Positions 1 through 8,401 of a DNA stretch of 64,000 bases are shown one piece after another. The notes under the pieces are model-generated. The model saw nothing but the letters and a program-made list of their open reading frames with translations. It made no database searches and was not told the origin of the DNA. Numbering within the stretch: position 1 is the first letter of the stretch; every line of letters begins with the position of its first letter. Made by a program: the position numbers and the translations under genes. Source of the stretch: Rhodobacterales bacterium LSUCC0387 (lineage in GTDB: Bacteria; Pseudomonadota; Alphaproteobacteria; Rhodobacterales; Rhodobacteraceae); contig WVSR01000002.1 in NCBI GenBank assembly GCA_015689775.1, positions 62,001-126,000 of the forward strand, written 5' to 3'.

Positions 1-365
1 CTGTCTCTAGAAGGGGAGTCAGCGGTACCGACTTTCCTACCTAGCTTGCCTTTGTAATACTCTTCTTCATTCTGGAACTCTTCAGAGGCAAACATATTTT
101 TTGCATTGATCACCAACAACAAATTTTCGTGGCTCTGCAAATGAATATTCCACGTATTTGGCGGCGCAGGTACGTATGCAACAGGTTTAGGTTTTCGCGG
201 ATCAGTACAGTCAATCACGCTAAAACCATTCGAAAACATATGGCCTACGATAGCATGTCGTTTGTTGACCATAACTTGTACACCGTCTGGGCGCCCACCT
301 TGATCAGAGTACCCGATCAAATTCATGTTGTAAGCGTAATCAGGTGTTGGCAAATCTTGGCTCAC
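1..365 (-). CDS. LVIVD-repeat-like protein, 3' end cut by the window edge
   Basis: An open frame runs on the minus strand from a GTG start at 365 to the window edge, with about 121 codons visible and no stop. An AAGGAA ribosome site lies a few bases upstream of the GTG. The N-terminus reads YNMNLIGYSDQGGRPDGVQV, followed by HAIVGHMFSNGFSVIDCTDP and PPNTWNIHLQSHENLLLVIN. These short strand-rich blocks ending in VID or LVIN are what I associate with LVIVD-repeat (beta-propeller-like) proteins of proteobacteria. The enzymatic role, if any, is unknown. It follows the GST gene by 21 bases and probably forms the third gene of a gntR-GST-LVIVD transcript. The family assignment is by motif resemblance only; the truncated C-terminus could hold other domains. 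Confidence 0.6.
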   Translation of the reverse strand, partial: MSQDLPTPDYAYNMNLIGYSDQGGRPDGVQVMVNKRHAIVGHMFSNGFSVIDCTDPRKPKPVAYVPAPPNTWNIHLQSHENLLLVINAKNMFASEEFQNEEEYYKGKLGRKVGTADSPSRD

Positions 366-386
366 TGTTATTCCTTTCAATGCAGA

Positions 387-1025
387 TCAGGGTAGAGGGA
401 TTTCAGTGACAAATTTAGGGATTTGATAGCCTCGCTGAACAGCTGGTCTATCTGCTATTCTGACATACCAATCCTTTACATTTTTAAATTGATTAAGTTC
501 GATTTTCTGCCAGTCAAAGCGAGAAATCCACGGCCAAATGGCCATGTCTGTTATTGAATATTCTCCTGCCCCTGCTCCAGCAACAAACTTGCGACCTTCA
601 AGTTTGCGATCCAGGACTGAGTACAATCTCAACGCTTCAGTGGTATAGCGCTCCTCCGAGTATTCAGATTTACCCGGGTTATACTTAACAAAATGGTGCA
701 CTTGCCCAAGCATCGGACCAATGCCTCCCATTTGCCACATCAACCACTCAATGGCTTCCCATTTGTGTTCCCCATGTGGGATAAATCTCTTATATTTTTC
801 AGATAGATAAAGCATTATCGAGCCAGACTCCATCATTGTAACACCGGTATCGTGGTCTACGATTGCAGGGATACGATTATTCGGAGAAATTTTTAGAAAA
901 TCTGGCGCGAATTGCTCTTTGTTCGAAATATCGATTGAGTGCACTTTGTAAGGAACACCCAACTCTTCCAACAAAATCGATACTTTGCGGCCATTCGGGG
1001 TTGTCCAAGTGTATAAATCAATCAT
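387..1025 (-). CDS. YfcG/YghU-like glutathione transferase (disulfide-bond oxidoreductase type)
   Basis: This 212-residue protein has an N-terminal thioredoxin fold (about 1-85) and a C-terminal helical GST domain (about 90-205). The start MIDLYTWTTPNGRKVSILLEE and the later ISPNNRIPAIVDHD, ESGSIMLYLSEK, QMGGIGPMLGQVHHF and SITDMAIWPW closely match what I recall of E. coli YfcG. The TPN motif near residue 10 replaces the usual catalytic Tyr/Ser/Cys, as in the Nu class, whose members reduce disulfides using glutathione. The protein should be cytosolic. It starts three bases after the GntR gene and precedes the LVIVD gene, so it is likely co-regulated with them; its role in the neighbouring catabolic cluster is unknown. 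The family is secure, the substrate is not. Confidence 0.88.
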   Translation of the reverse strand: MIDLYTWTTPNGRKVSILLEELGVPYKVHSIDISNKEQFAPDFLKISPNNRIPAIVDHDTGVTMMESGSIMLYLSEKYKRFIPHGEHKWEAIEWLMWQMGGIGPMLGQVHHFVKYNPGKSEYSEERYTTEALRLYSVLDRKLEGRKFVAGAGAGEYSITDMAIWPWISRFDWQKIELNQFKNVKDWYVRIADRPAVQRGYQIPKFVTEIPLP

Positions 1026-1028
1026 TCT

Positions 1029-1709
1029 TCAATCCTCTGATAAAAAAGTTGCATTTACAGAATGTAGATGTTTCTTCATGGCCAGTTGAGCGCCTTTGCG
1101 GTCCCTGGCTTCTAGTGCGCTAACTATATCGTCGTGCTCATCAAATGAATGGTAGTCAGGCGAAGGGCGGCCATCGGGCAATTTAAGCTTCGACCACACA
1201 ACGGCGACGCGCACATCGTTAACAATCCTATGCATCTCAATAAGCAATGGATTTTCAGATGCAAATGCGATCACTTCATGGAAACGAGCATCCAATTCTT
1301 CGTATTGCGACCAACAGCTCACATCTCTCATCGCCTTTGAGAGTCGACGAGCCTCATCAATATCCCTTTGAGACCCATGGATAGCTGCAAAGCCTGCTAA
1401 TTCAGGCTCTAATGCTAGGCGAGCCATCATAGCGTGATGAGGGCTCGTAGTGTTAAACAATTGATCTAATTTGAACGAGTATTTGGGCAGACCTATGCTG
1501 GACGCCAAATAAGTTCCTCGCCCTACTTTTCTGTCTAGTATTCCATACGCCTCAAGAAGCAACATTGATTGTCGCAAATCACCACGTGATAGCCCCAGCA
1601 CCTTGGCCAGGTCTCTTTCAGACGGCAACTTATCCCCCGGCTGTAAGCCAGAGCTCTCGATCCAGGCTTGTATTGTTTCACTTCTTTCAGAATTGATTTT
1701 TACATCCAT
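1029..1709 (-). CDS. GntR-family transcriptional regulator (FadR/FCD subfamily)
   Basis: The protein has 226 residues. A winged helix-turn-helix occupies about residues 5-70, with the GntR signature GDKLPSERDLAKVLGLSRG and VGRGTYLAS. An all-helical FCD effector domain follows (about 85-215), with LALEPELAGFAA, DARFHEVIAFASENPLL and a late H in KKHLHSV that may contribute to metal or ligand binding as in FadR-like regulators. It is transcribed divergently from the alcohol dehydrogenase operon, a common arrangement for local repressors of carboxylate catabolism. One of the two identical palindromes in the intergenic region lies immediately upstream of its own ATG, which suggests autoregulation. 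The ligand is unknown, probably an intermediate of the adjacent pathway. Confidence 0.9.
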   Translation of the reverse strand: MDVKINSERSETIQAWIESSGLQPGDKLPSERDLAKVLGLSRGDLRQSMLLLEAYGILDRKVGRGTYLASSIGLPKYSFKLDQLFNTTSPHHAMMARLALEPELAGFAAIHGSQRDIDEARRLSKAMRDVSCWSQYEELDARFHEVIAFASENPLLIEMHRIVNDVRVAVVWSKLKLPDGRPSPDYHSFDEHDDIVSALEARDRKGAQLAMKKHLHSVNATFLSED

Positions 1710-1712
1710 TAT

Positions 1713-1722
1713 TGGTTAACCA
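1713..1722. promoter_or_regulatory. Palindromic operator, copy 1 (TGGTTAACCA)
   Basis: A perfect 10-bp palindrome sits just upstream of the gntR start codon. It is part of a longer identical string, ATTATTGGTTAACCATTG, that recurs at copy 2 about 138 bases away. Its position would allow a bound repressor to block gntR expression. Assignment to the adjacent GntR protein is inferred from location and symmetry. Confidence 0.65.
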
Positions 1723-1850
1723 TTGGGACAAGTTAAGTGTGGAATTGGAGGTAAGTGGATTTAAGCTCCCGCCCAAATATTTTCCTTTACTTTAAAAACA
1801 CATAAAATACACTCAGTCACAAAGAATGATTCCGCAAGAAGAAAAATTAT

Positions 1851-1860
1851 TGGTTAACCA
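1851..1860. promoter_or_regulatory. Palindromic operator, copy 2 (TGGTTAACCA)
   Basis: This is the second copy of the palindrome, in the same orientation and with the same flanks (ATTATTGGTTAACCATTG), lying about 42 bases upstream of the alcohol dehydrogenase ATG. Two identical sites in one divergent promoter region fit control of both transcripts by the GntR regulator. Promoter elements themselves could not be placed with confidence. Confidence 0.65.
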
Positions 1861-1902
1861 TTGTGGATCGATTTTGATGATTGCAAATAGGCACCCCATC
1901 AT

Positions 1903-3069
1903 ATGAGCAACAGATCAAGTGTTAAATTTTCAAAAGATTATCCCGTTCCTGAAGACATGAAGGCTTGGGTTCTTGGGGACCCAGATGAGCTAAAACTCGT
2001 CACAAAAAAAGTACCTCTTCCGGGGCGCGCAGAGGCATTGGTTAGGATTGATGCGGTGGCCATTTGCGCGACGGATTTAGAGGTAATTTCTTACGGTACG
2101 CCGGCTATTTTTGAGGGTGGTGCGCCATTCAACAAAAATTTCACGCCGGGGCATGAATACATGGGCACTATAGTTGGTCTCGGCCAAGGCGTAGACGAAT
2201 TTGAAATAGGCGATCGGGTTACCGTTGAGATCCACGCCGGTTGCGGGCAATGCAAGCGTTGCAGAATGGGAATGTATACTTCGTGCCACAACTATGGCCT
2301 TAATTACGGCGATGTAAATAAGGGGCACCGCGCAAACGGATTCACAACCAACGGTGGGTTTGCCGAATATGCCGTGAATAACATTAATACGATGATCAAA
2401 GTGCCGAATGAAATGAATGATGCCGAAGCTACACTGGTCGTGACGGCAGGCACATCAATGTATGGGTTAACGGAACTCGGTGGCTTAGTTGCGGGTGAGA
2501 GCGTCGTAGTTATTGGGCCGGGTCCAATTGGGTTATTGGCAGTTGCCGTAGCAAAATCTCTTGGCGCTAGCCCGGTTGTTTTGGTCGGGACTCGCGAAAA
2601 CCGAAACAGTATTGGATTAGATTTGGGTGCAGATTTTGCGATTGATGCGCGTAAGGGAGATGTTGTTGAGCGCGTCAAAGAGTTAGTGGGTCCAAAAGGT
2701 GCGGATTATGTAATCGACTGCGCCGGCAACGAAGATACAGTCAATCAAGCAATTCACATGACGAACCGTGGCGGTAAAGTGTGTCTTGCGGCATTTCCCA
2801 AGAAGCCGGTGCAGTTTGACCTGGGCTACTTGGCCGTAAATAACATTTATCTCTATGGGATCAGGGGCGAAGGTAGATCTGCTACTCACCGCGCAATGGC
2901 GTTCATGGCGGAAAAACGCTTCGATGCTGCAAGAGTTCACACCCATACCTTTCGAATGAACGCCCTACCCGAGGCGTTACGATACGCTAGAGAGCGAGTT
3001 GATGATGCAATCAAAGTAGTGGTTGTGAACAACAGCTCTGAACTGTCAGTCTCTGCCCAAACCCAATAG
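1903..3069 (+). CDS. Zinc-dependent medium-chain alcohol/polyol dehydrogenase
   Basis: The 388-residue MDR protein has an N-terminal GroES-like catalytic domain and a central Rossmann domain. Likely catalytic zinc ligands are C55 (AICATD) and H84-E85 (GHEYMG). The structural zinc cysteines C114, C117, C120 and C128 are all present. The NAD(P)-binding motif is VVIGPGPIGLLAV. It resembles threonine/sorbitol dehydrogenase-type enzymes that oxidise a secondary alcohol, but the substrate cannot be read from sequence. It is the first gene of a plus-strand run followed eight bases later by a DapA-family lyase, so it probably oxidises or reduces a hydroxy acid made or used by that lyase. An N-terminal extension of about 20 residues precedes the usual KAWVLGDP start. 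Confidence 0.88.
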   Translation: MSNRSSVKFSKDYPVPEDMKAWVLGDPDELKLVTKKVPLPGRAEALVRIDAVAICATDLEVISYGTPAIFEGGAPFNKNFTPGHEYMGTIVGLGQGVDEFEIGDRVTVEIHAGCGQCKRCRMGMYTSCHNYGLNYGDVNKGHRANGFTTNGGFAEYAVNNINTMIKVPNEMNDAEATLVVTAGTSMYGLTELGGLVAGESVVVIGPGPIGLLAVAVAKSLGASPVVLVGTRENRNSIGLDLGADFAIDARKGDVVERVKELVGPKGADYVIDCAGNEDTVNQAIHMTNRGGKVCLAAFPKKPVQFDLGYLAVNNIYLYGIRGEGRSATHRAMAFMAEKRFDAARVHTHTFRMNALPEALRYARERVDDAIKVVVVNNSSELSVSAQTQ

Positions 3070-3077
3070 GAAACAAA

Positions 3078-3995
3078 ATGAATAAGGCAGTTAGAGGAAT
3101 TTACGCTGCGGCTGTTTCTCCCTTCAACAAGGACGGAGCATTGGATGCGAAAAAGCTTGTAAACTATTGTGAATACTTGGTCACCAAAGGAGGCTGCGAC
3201 GGGGTGGCTCCAACTGGGACAACGGGCGAAGGCAATTCAATTTCATTTATACAAAAACTTAAGATTGCAGAGGCCTTTGCTGACGCTAAATTTGAGCCTT
3301 CGAGAGTGATTTTTGGAACGGGTTCTTGCGCTTCGCAAGATGCTGTAGACCTGTCTAAAGCCATGATTGATGCAGGTTTCCCTAACGTTCTCGTTTTACC
3401 ACCTTTCTATTATAAGAATCCCTCTAATGATGGCCTATATGCTTACTATTCTGAGCTTATTGAAGGTGTAGGAAACGAGAACCTGAGGGTCTACATTTAC
3501 CATTTCCCGCAGATGTCTATGACGCCAATACCGGTCGATGTGGTGGTTAAACTAAGAAACGATTACGGCCCCATATTTGCGGGTCTAAAAGACTCGAGTG
3601 GAGATATTAGCCAAGCATTGGCATTTGCTTCTGCCACTGGAGGCGTGAAAAATGGCTTTGATGTTTACCCTTCGAGCGAAGCGCTTTTGTTTCAAGGTTT
3701 AGAGGGGGGTTGCGCCGGGATAATTTCAGGATCGACCAATGCGTTTGGAAATTATGTTCAGCGAGCTTTGAAAGACGGACCGGATAGCAAATCTTTTGAA
3801 TTGGTTAAAGCTGCTAGAGCAGTTGCATCAAAATACCCGTTAATGGCTGCCATGAAACAAGTCGAAGCTTGGCGCAGCAATGATGACACCTGGACGGAAA
3901 TGGCCGCTCCGCTTGTAAAGCTAGACAGTGAGCAGAAAAATAGTCTTAAATCAGACATGGATAACTTATCAAAACTTGCTGCTGGTATTGAATAA
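3078..3995 (+). CDS. DapA-family lyase/aldolase (DHDPS/NAL superfamily)
   Basis: This 305-residue (beta/alpha)8-barrel protein keeps the class I aldolase signatures. GTTGE is at 47-51, the tyrosine is at Y141 (YHFP), and the Schiff-base lysine is K171 in AGLKDSSGD. Members cleave or condense pyruvate-type 2-oxo acids. A role in lysine synthesis is unlikely because the gene sits between a polyol-type dehydrogenase and a TRAP transporter under a GntR regulator. A catabolic 2-oxo-acid aldolase or dehydratase acting on an imported sugar acid or carboxylate is more plausible. It starts eight bases after the dehydrogenase stop, indicating cotranscription. The superfamily is secure, the substrate is unresolved. 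Confidence 0.87.
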   Translation: MNKAVRGIYAAAVSPFNKDGALDAKKLVNYCEYLVTKGGCDGVAPTGTTGEGNSISFIQKLKIAEAFADAKFEPSRVIFGTGSCASQDAVDLSKAMIDAGFPNVLVLPPFYYKNPSNDGLYAYYSELIEGVGNENLRVYIYHFPQMSMTPIPVDVVVKLRNDYGPIFAGLKDSSGDISQALAFASATGGVKNGFDVYPSSEALLFQGLEGGCAGIISGSTNAFGNYVQRALKDGPDSKSFELVKAARAVASKYPLMAAMKQVEAWRSNDDTWTEMAAPLVKLDSEQKNSLKSDMDNLSKLAAGIE

Positions 3996-4100
3996 TCATC
4001 TGAACAAAAAAATAATGAAGGCAGGAAACATAGCTAAAATCGAGCTAAAAACTAAAAATTAAATGTAACATTAGAAATTTTTTCATAATGGGAGGAAAAT

Positions 4101-5162
4101 ATGAAAAAACTAATGCGCACCGGAGCCACAGCTGCTCTTGCTCTGTCTGTGAGCACGCCTGTCTTCGCAGAGGATATAACGCTCAGGATAGGTTCTGGGC
4201 ACCCGCCAGGCGTTGTTTACGCAGGTTTGATGATTAACTATTTCCAAGCCGAGCTTAAGGAGCGTGTAGAGGCGCGGACAGACCACACTGTTAACTTTGT
4301 TGAAGGTTACTCGGGATCTATAGCCAAGGTTAATGAAGTTCTAGAAGCTGTACAGGATGGCATTCTGGATATTGGTGGTTTCTGTTTCTGCTTCGAGCCT
4401 TCCAACTTACCGCTTCATGCATTCCAGGTGATGATGCCATTCGGCACCATGGACCCAGAAATGTCGTTGGATATTGCACAAGAGGTTTATGCCGAGGTCC
4501 CTTACCTGAGCGATGTTTTCGAAGACAACTTCAATCAGGTTTTACTCAGCAGAATTGCTGATGGCGGATATAATTTGGGTACATCTTTCCCTTGGGACGA
4601 TCTGTCCGACTTGCAGGGGCAAAAAATTGCCGGTGCTGGCCTGAACCTAAACTGGTTAAGACTGGCCGGTGTATCTGAAGTTCAGTCATCTTTGGCAACT
4701 GCGTACACGGAAATGACTACGAATGTGTATGAAGGCTGGATCATGTTCCCGTCTGCTTGGGTCAACTTGAAGCTTTACGAGCCTGGCCCCTACTACAGTT
4801 TGATCGGGTTTGGTTCTATGACATGGCATGGGATGACCATGAACCAAGACACCTACAATTCGTTACCGGATGACTTCAAAGAAATCTTGCTCGAAGTTGC
4901 TGCAGACTTTGAAGAACAAACCGGTAGCGTGAATGCGTCTGAGTATGACCGCTTAGTCGGCGAGCTGCGGGAACTAATCACAGTGACCGAAATATCTCCC
5001 GAAGTTCGCAGAGCTTGGGCAGAAAGCTTGGCTGATTGGCCGCAATCTCTTGCGGATGATTTGAACGGTCAAGGCCTTCCAGCGACTCAGGTGCTGAACT
5101 TGGTACTAGATCGTGCGGAAGCTCACGGATACGAGTGGCCAGTTCGTTACGTTGTAGAGTAA
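4101..5162 (+). CDS. dctP: TRAP transporter substrate-binding protein (DctP family)
   Basis: The 353-residue protein begins with a classical signal peptide (MKKLMRTGATAALALSVS) with likely cleavage after VFA at residue 23, so it acts in the periplasm. The mature part has the two-lobed DctP pattern, including GSIAKVNEVLEAVQDGILDI and DDLSDLQGQKIAGAG. A strong GGGAGGAAA ribosome site lies six bases before the ATG. It captures an organic acid and delivers it to the DctQM permease encoded next. A stable hairpin separates it from dctQ, which fits higher expression of the binding protein than of the membrane parts. The ligand is unknown; the neighbouring lyase and dehydrogenase suggest a hydroxy- or oxo-carboxylate. 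Confidence 0.92.
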   Translation: MKKLMRTGATAALALSVSTPVFAEDITLRIGSGHPPGVVYAGLMINYFQAELKERVEARTDHTVNFVEGYSGSIAKVNEVLEAVQDGILDIGGFCFCFEPSNLPLHAFQVMMPFGTMDPEMSLDIAQEVYAEVPYLSDVFEDNFNQVLLSRIADGGYNLGTSFPWDDLSDLQGQKIAGAGLNLNWLRLAGVSEVQSSLATAYTEMTTNVYEGWIMFPSAWVNLKLYEPGPYYSLIGFGSMTWHGMTMNQDTYNSLPDDFKEILLEVAADFEEQTGSVNASEYDRLVGELRELITVTEISPEVRRAWAESLADWPQSLADDLNGQGLPATQVLNLVLDRAEAHGYEWPVRYVVE

Positions 5163-5178
5163 TACAAGAAAAAGAAAC

Positions 5179-5204
5179 GAGCGCCCCAACTTTTTGGGGC
5201 GCTC
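5179..5204 (+). terminator. Hairpin between dctP and dctQ (attenuating/processing stem-loop)
   Basis: GAGCGCCCCAA (5179-5189) pairs perfectly with TTGGGGCGCTC (5194-5204) around a CTTT loop, giving an 11-bp stem. It is followed by CAAACTTTATCTT rather than a pure T-run. It lies in the 72-base gap after dctP and probably acts as a partial terminator or mRNA-stabilising structure that raises binding protein over permease. Confidence 0.75.
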
Positions 5205-5234
5205 AAACTTTATCTTCTAGAAGGCTTAACTGAT

Positions 5235-5735
5235 ATGTTTCTTGTTCGTTTGAGCGATAAGCTCACAAGAACACTTATGGTTCTAGGAGCAGGTTGGGCA
5301 TTCGTCCTATGTTTCTTGATATTATTTGATATTATCATGCGAGCCATAAATATGCCAATTTCAGGCACTAAGGAAATCGTGGCTAACTCGGTCGTGATGA
5401 TTGTGTTTTTGCAAATTGGATTTGCTATCCGTAGTGGCGCCATGCTTAGGGCTGATTTTATCGTAACAGCCTTACCCAAATCTTTTCAAAAGATACTGTT
5501 GTTCATTGCTTTAGCTTTGGGTGCAGTTTTATTTTTCTTTTTAATGAAAGCTGGAATAAAATTAGGGGTAAGGTCGTTTGTAAATGGCGAGTTTGATGGG
5601 GAAGGGGCACTGCGCGTACCCGTATGGCCAACTCGCTGGATGGTGGTTTTTGGGGCGGGCCTAGCAGGCATAAATTACTTGATCCTTTCAATCGTAGAAC
5701 TTTTTGATCTTCGTATAGACCCAGTGGAGCTTTAA
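5235..5735 (+). CDS. dctQ: TRAP transporter small permease (DctQ family)
   Basis: The 166-residue inner membrane protein has about four hydrophobic segments (roughly 15-38, 50-70, 88-110 and 130-150) in the DctQ arrangement. The first helix contains LGAGWAFVLCFLILFDIIMR, followed by the typical ISGTKEIVANSVV segment. It pairs with DctM to form the membrane part of a sodium-dependent TRAP carrier. It ends one base before the dctM start, so the two are translationally linked. The assignment rests on topology, the FDIIMRAIN...SGTKEI motif and position between dctP and dctM. Confidence 0.9.
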   Translation: MFLVRLSDKLTRTLMVLGAGWAFVLCFLILFDIIMRAINMPISGTKEIVANSVVMIVFLQIGFAIRSGAMLRADFIVTALPKSFQKILLFIALALGAVLFFFLMKAGIKLGVRSFVNGEFDGEGALRVPVWPTRWMVVFGAGLAGINYLILSIVELFDLRIDPVEL

Positions 5736-5736
5736 C

Positions 5737-7092
5737 GTGTTCGATTTTGGAACTGCAGGCATTATTATTGGCCTTCTTATGGCAATGGTCCTATTGGGCG
5801 TCCACGTCGCGGTGTCTTTAGGTATTACGAGTCTAGTGGGTGTTTACCTGGTGACTGGAAAAATTGCCATCGTTGAGGCAACTATCGGCTCCACCGCAAC
5901 AGAAGCTCTTCGCGATTTTACGTTTGCAGTGATACCATTATTCATGCTGATGGGTGAGTTTATTGGACGCTCCGGTGCGATTACCGATATCTACGTTGCA
6001 ATAAACCGAGGGCTGCGAAAGATCCCCGCGAGATTGGCAATCGCGACAGTTCTAGGAAACACGGTGTTCTCCTTTGTCACTGGTGTATCTATCGCCTCAG
6101 CTGCAGCATTCAGTCGAATTGCTTACCCCGAAATGAAGGCGCATGGATATAACCGTGGGTTCTCGCTTGGTGCAATTGCGGGGTCAAGCTGTCTTGGTAT
6201 GCTGATCCCGCCTTCGGTTCTTATGATTGTCTGGGGTATCCTCACAGAACAATCAATTGGTAAGATATTTCTTGCAGGGGTTCTGCCGGGAATACTACTG
6301 GCCGTTTTGTTCATTCTTTACATCGTTGTTAGAGCTTTCATTTCTCCTAATTTAGTGGGGGGTATTTCGTATGACGGTAAAGACGATCCAATCCGAGTTT
6401 CAGACGGCTTTGACAGCAGCGCAGTCGACCTAAAGCCATACGATCTTGTGATTTCAATGCTTGGTGTTTTTGGCATCATTGGAGCAGTTTTAGGCGGGAT
6501 TTGGTTCGGTCTTTTCACACCCACAGAAGGAGCTGGCGCAGGGGCAGCTCTTGCTCTAATTCTTGCTTATATTAAAGGCATGCGCTGGCGTGGATTTATA
6601 GATTCAATATATGCGGTGGGTAAAACAGCTGCACCAATTATGATCCTTCTTCTCTGCGCAGCGCTTTATTCCAGAACACTGGCTATGACTGGTGTAACAA
6701 ATGCTATTCGTGAATTCTTTGTGTCTTCTGGATTAGAGCCATTTATTGTTCTGTCTCTAATTATTTTAATTTGGTTCATTTTGGGAATGATAATTGACAG
6801 TATTTCAATAATGCTACTGACAGTTCCTATCCTAGAACCTGTGGCTCTAGCGTTTGGATATGATCAATTGGCTTTTGCAATTGTTGGTATAATTGCGATT
6901 GAAGCTGGTTTGCTTACGCCGCCTTTTGGCCTTCTTGTTTACACTGTAAAAGCAGCCATCAACGACGACGATGTTGGTGTTCAGAACATATTCTACTCGT
7001 CCATTCCTTACTGGTTTGTAATGCTTTTTGCAGTCGCGATCATTATCTCTTTTCCTTGGATAGCCAATTGGCTGCCTAACCTCTTAATGTAG
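5737..7092 (+). CDS. dctM: TRAP transporter large permease (DctM family)
   Basis: The 451-residue polytopic protein starts with GTG one base after dctQ. It shows the DctM features: FAVIPLFMLMGEFIGRSG near residue 70, GNTVFSFVTGVSIASAAAFS, then SSCLGMLIPPSVLMIVWG, and FGLFTPTEGAGAGAALALI in the second half. About twelve hydrophobic segments are visible. It is the transport subunit that moves the substrate with sodium across the inner membrane. The next gene follows after 12 bases, so the operon continues. The length is slightly above the usual 425-430 residues because of a soluble loop around residues 205-235. Confidence 0.93.
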   Translation: MFDFGTAGIIIGLLMAMVLLGVHVAVSLGITSLVGVYLVTGKIAIVEATIGSTATEALRDFTFAVIPLFMLMGEFIGRSGAITDIYVAINRGLRKIPARLAIATVLGNTVFSFVTGVSIASAAAFSRIAYPEMKAHGYNRGFSLGAIAGSSCLGMLIPPSVLMIVWGILTEQSIGKIFLAGVLPGILLAVLFILYIVVRAFISPNLVGGISYDGKDDPIRVSDGFDSSAVDLKPYDLVISMLGVFGIIGAVLGGIWFGLFTPTEGAGAGAALALILAYIKGMRWRGFIDSIYAVGKTAAPIMILLLCAALYSRTLAMTGVTNAIREFFVSSGLEPFIVLSLIILIWFILGMIIDSISIMLLTVPILEPVALAFGYDQLAFAIVGIIAIEAGLLTPPFGLLVYTVKAAINDDDVGVQNIFYSSIPYWFVMLFAVAIIISFPWIANWLPNLLM

Positions 7093-7104
7093 GGAGAAAT
7101 CACC

Positions 7105-7410
7105 TTGCCTGCTTATTGGATTGCTCGATCAAAGATAAACAACCCTGTTGAATACAAGAAATACACTGATTTGGTTCCAGCTATAATTGCAAAATATCAA
7201 GGTAAAGTTCTCGCCCGTGGTGGGGAATACGAAATCATGGAAGGTCCAGAATATTTCCATCGTTTTGTTGTAATCGAATTTCCCAACATGGAGTTGGCGA
7301 CAGCATGTTTTAAATCAGATGAATACAATGATGCAGCGGCGTTCCGCAGAAATAGTGGTGCGGGAGAAGTACAAACTGTAATAGTCGAGAGCGGTGAGGC
7401 CACTAAGTAG
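7105..7410 (+). CDS. DUF1330 family protein
   Basis: This 101-residue protein starts with TTG at 7105, chosen because a GGGAGAAAT ribosome site precedes it and because family members begin MPAYWIAR. Visible family features are MPAYWIARSKINNPVEYKKY, a glycine-containing VLARGGEYEIMEG segment, and RFVVIEFPNMELATACFKSD. DUF1330 proteins are small dimeric alpha-beta-barrel (ferredoxin-like) proteins that often sit in catabolic operons; their activity is mostly unknown. It lies 12 bases after dctM and 10 bases before the quinone oxidoreductase gene. It may be a small enzyme of the pathway, such as an isomerase or a monooxygenase-like protein, but nothing in the sequence proves this. Confidence 0.82.
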   Translation: MPAYWIARSKINNPVEYKKYTDLVPAIIAKYQGKVLARGGEYEIMEGPEYFHRFVVIEFPNMELATACFKSDEYNDAAAFRRNSGAGEVQTVIVESGEATK

Positions 7411-7420
7411 GGAGAATTAA

Positions 7421-8392
7421 ATGGAACGTCGAATAATAATAAAAAAACATGGCGATCCCGATGTCATGCAATCCGATGGATTTGAATTAAGCGCTCCCTT
7501 GGAGGGAGAAGTGCAAATCAAACATACTGCCGTTGGACTGAACTACATGGACGTGTACCAAAGGTCTGGGTACTATCCTATGAGCCTACCCACACCACTT
7601 GGTTTGGAAGCCGCTGGAGAAATTGTTGCTCTGGGTGAAGGTGTCAAAAACCTAAAAATTGGAGATCGAGTTGTCTATGGTGGCTTACTAGGGGCCTATG
7701 CGACAGCCAGGAATGCTCCAGCATCTCGTGTTGTAAAAATTCCAAGTGATATTTCCGATGAGATCGCTGCCGCGGCTTTGATGAAAGGCATGACAGTCGA
7801 ATATCTGATGGAAAGGACCTACAAGGTTCAACCTGGTCAAAAAGTTTTATTTTTTGCTGCATCCGGCGGAGTAGGGCAAATTGCAGGCCAATGGGGAAAA
7901 CACCTTGGCGCAGAAATGATAGGCGTTACGTCTGGGCCAAAAAATTGTACCCGCGCGCTTGAGTTAGGCTACGCACATGCTCTCGACCGAAACTCGGATG
8001 ATATAATTGAACGAGTGAAACAAATAACAAACGGCAAAGGCGTTCCGGTTGTTTATGACAGTGTAGGTAAAGCGACGTACGAGCAATCGCTACGTAGCTT
8101 AGCTACATATGGAGTTTTTGTTTCTTTTGGCGCAACTACCGGTGAGGCCCCTGCAGTAGCACCAAGTGTTTTACAACACGGTGGCTCACTGTACTTTACT
8201 CGGCCTACGCTTGCCAACTACGTTGCAGCGCGAACGGATCTAGAACACTCGGCGAACAGGGTCTTTGAAATGATCCAGAGCGGTAAAATAACGATCAATA
8301 TCGATCAAAAATATCCGTTGGAAGATATTGTTGGTGCGCACCAACAACTCGAAACCGGCACTAGTACGGGATCAACAGTATTAATTCCCTGA
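7421..8392 (+). CDS. NADPH:quinone oxidoreductase-like MDR protein (Qor/zeta-crystallin type)
   Basis: The 323-residue zinc-free medium-chain reductase has an N-terminal GroES-like domain (NYMDVYQRSGYY, PTPLGLEAAGEIVALGEG) and the nucleotide-binding motif AASGGVGQIAGQWGKHLGA. There is no structural zinc cysteine cluster, unlike the dehydrogenase at the start of the operon. Qor-type enzymes reduce quinones or the double bond of activated enoyl or enone substrates with NADPH. Its place in the operon after DUF1330 and before a carboxylate carrier suggests reduction of a pathway intermediate. Ribosome site GGGAGAA precedes the ATG. Confidence 0.87.
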   Translation: MERRIIIKKHGDPDVMQSDGFELSAPLEGEVQIKHTAVGLNYMDVYQRSGYYPMSLPTPLGLEAAGEIVALGEGVKNLKIGDRVVYGGLLGAYATARNAPASRVVKIPSDISDEIAAAALMKGMTVEYLMERTYKVQPGQKVLFFAASGGVGQIAGQWGKHLGAEMIGVTSGPKNCTRALELGYAHALDRNSDDIIERVKQITNGKGVPVVYDSVGKATYEQSLRSLATYGVFVSFGATTGEAPAVAPSVLQHGGSLYFTRPTLANYVAARTDLEHSANRVFEMIQSGKITINIDQKYPLEDIVGAHQQLETGTSTGSTVLIP

Positions 8393-8401
8393 GAATTGAT
8401 A

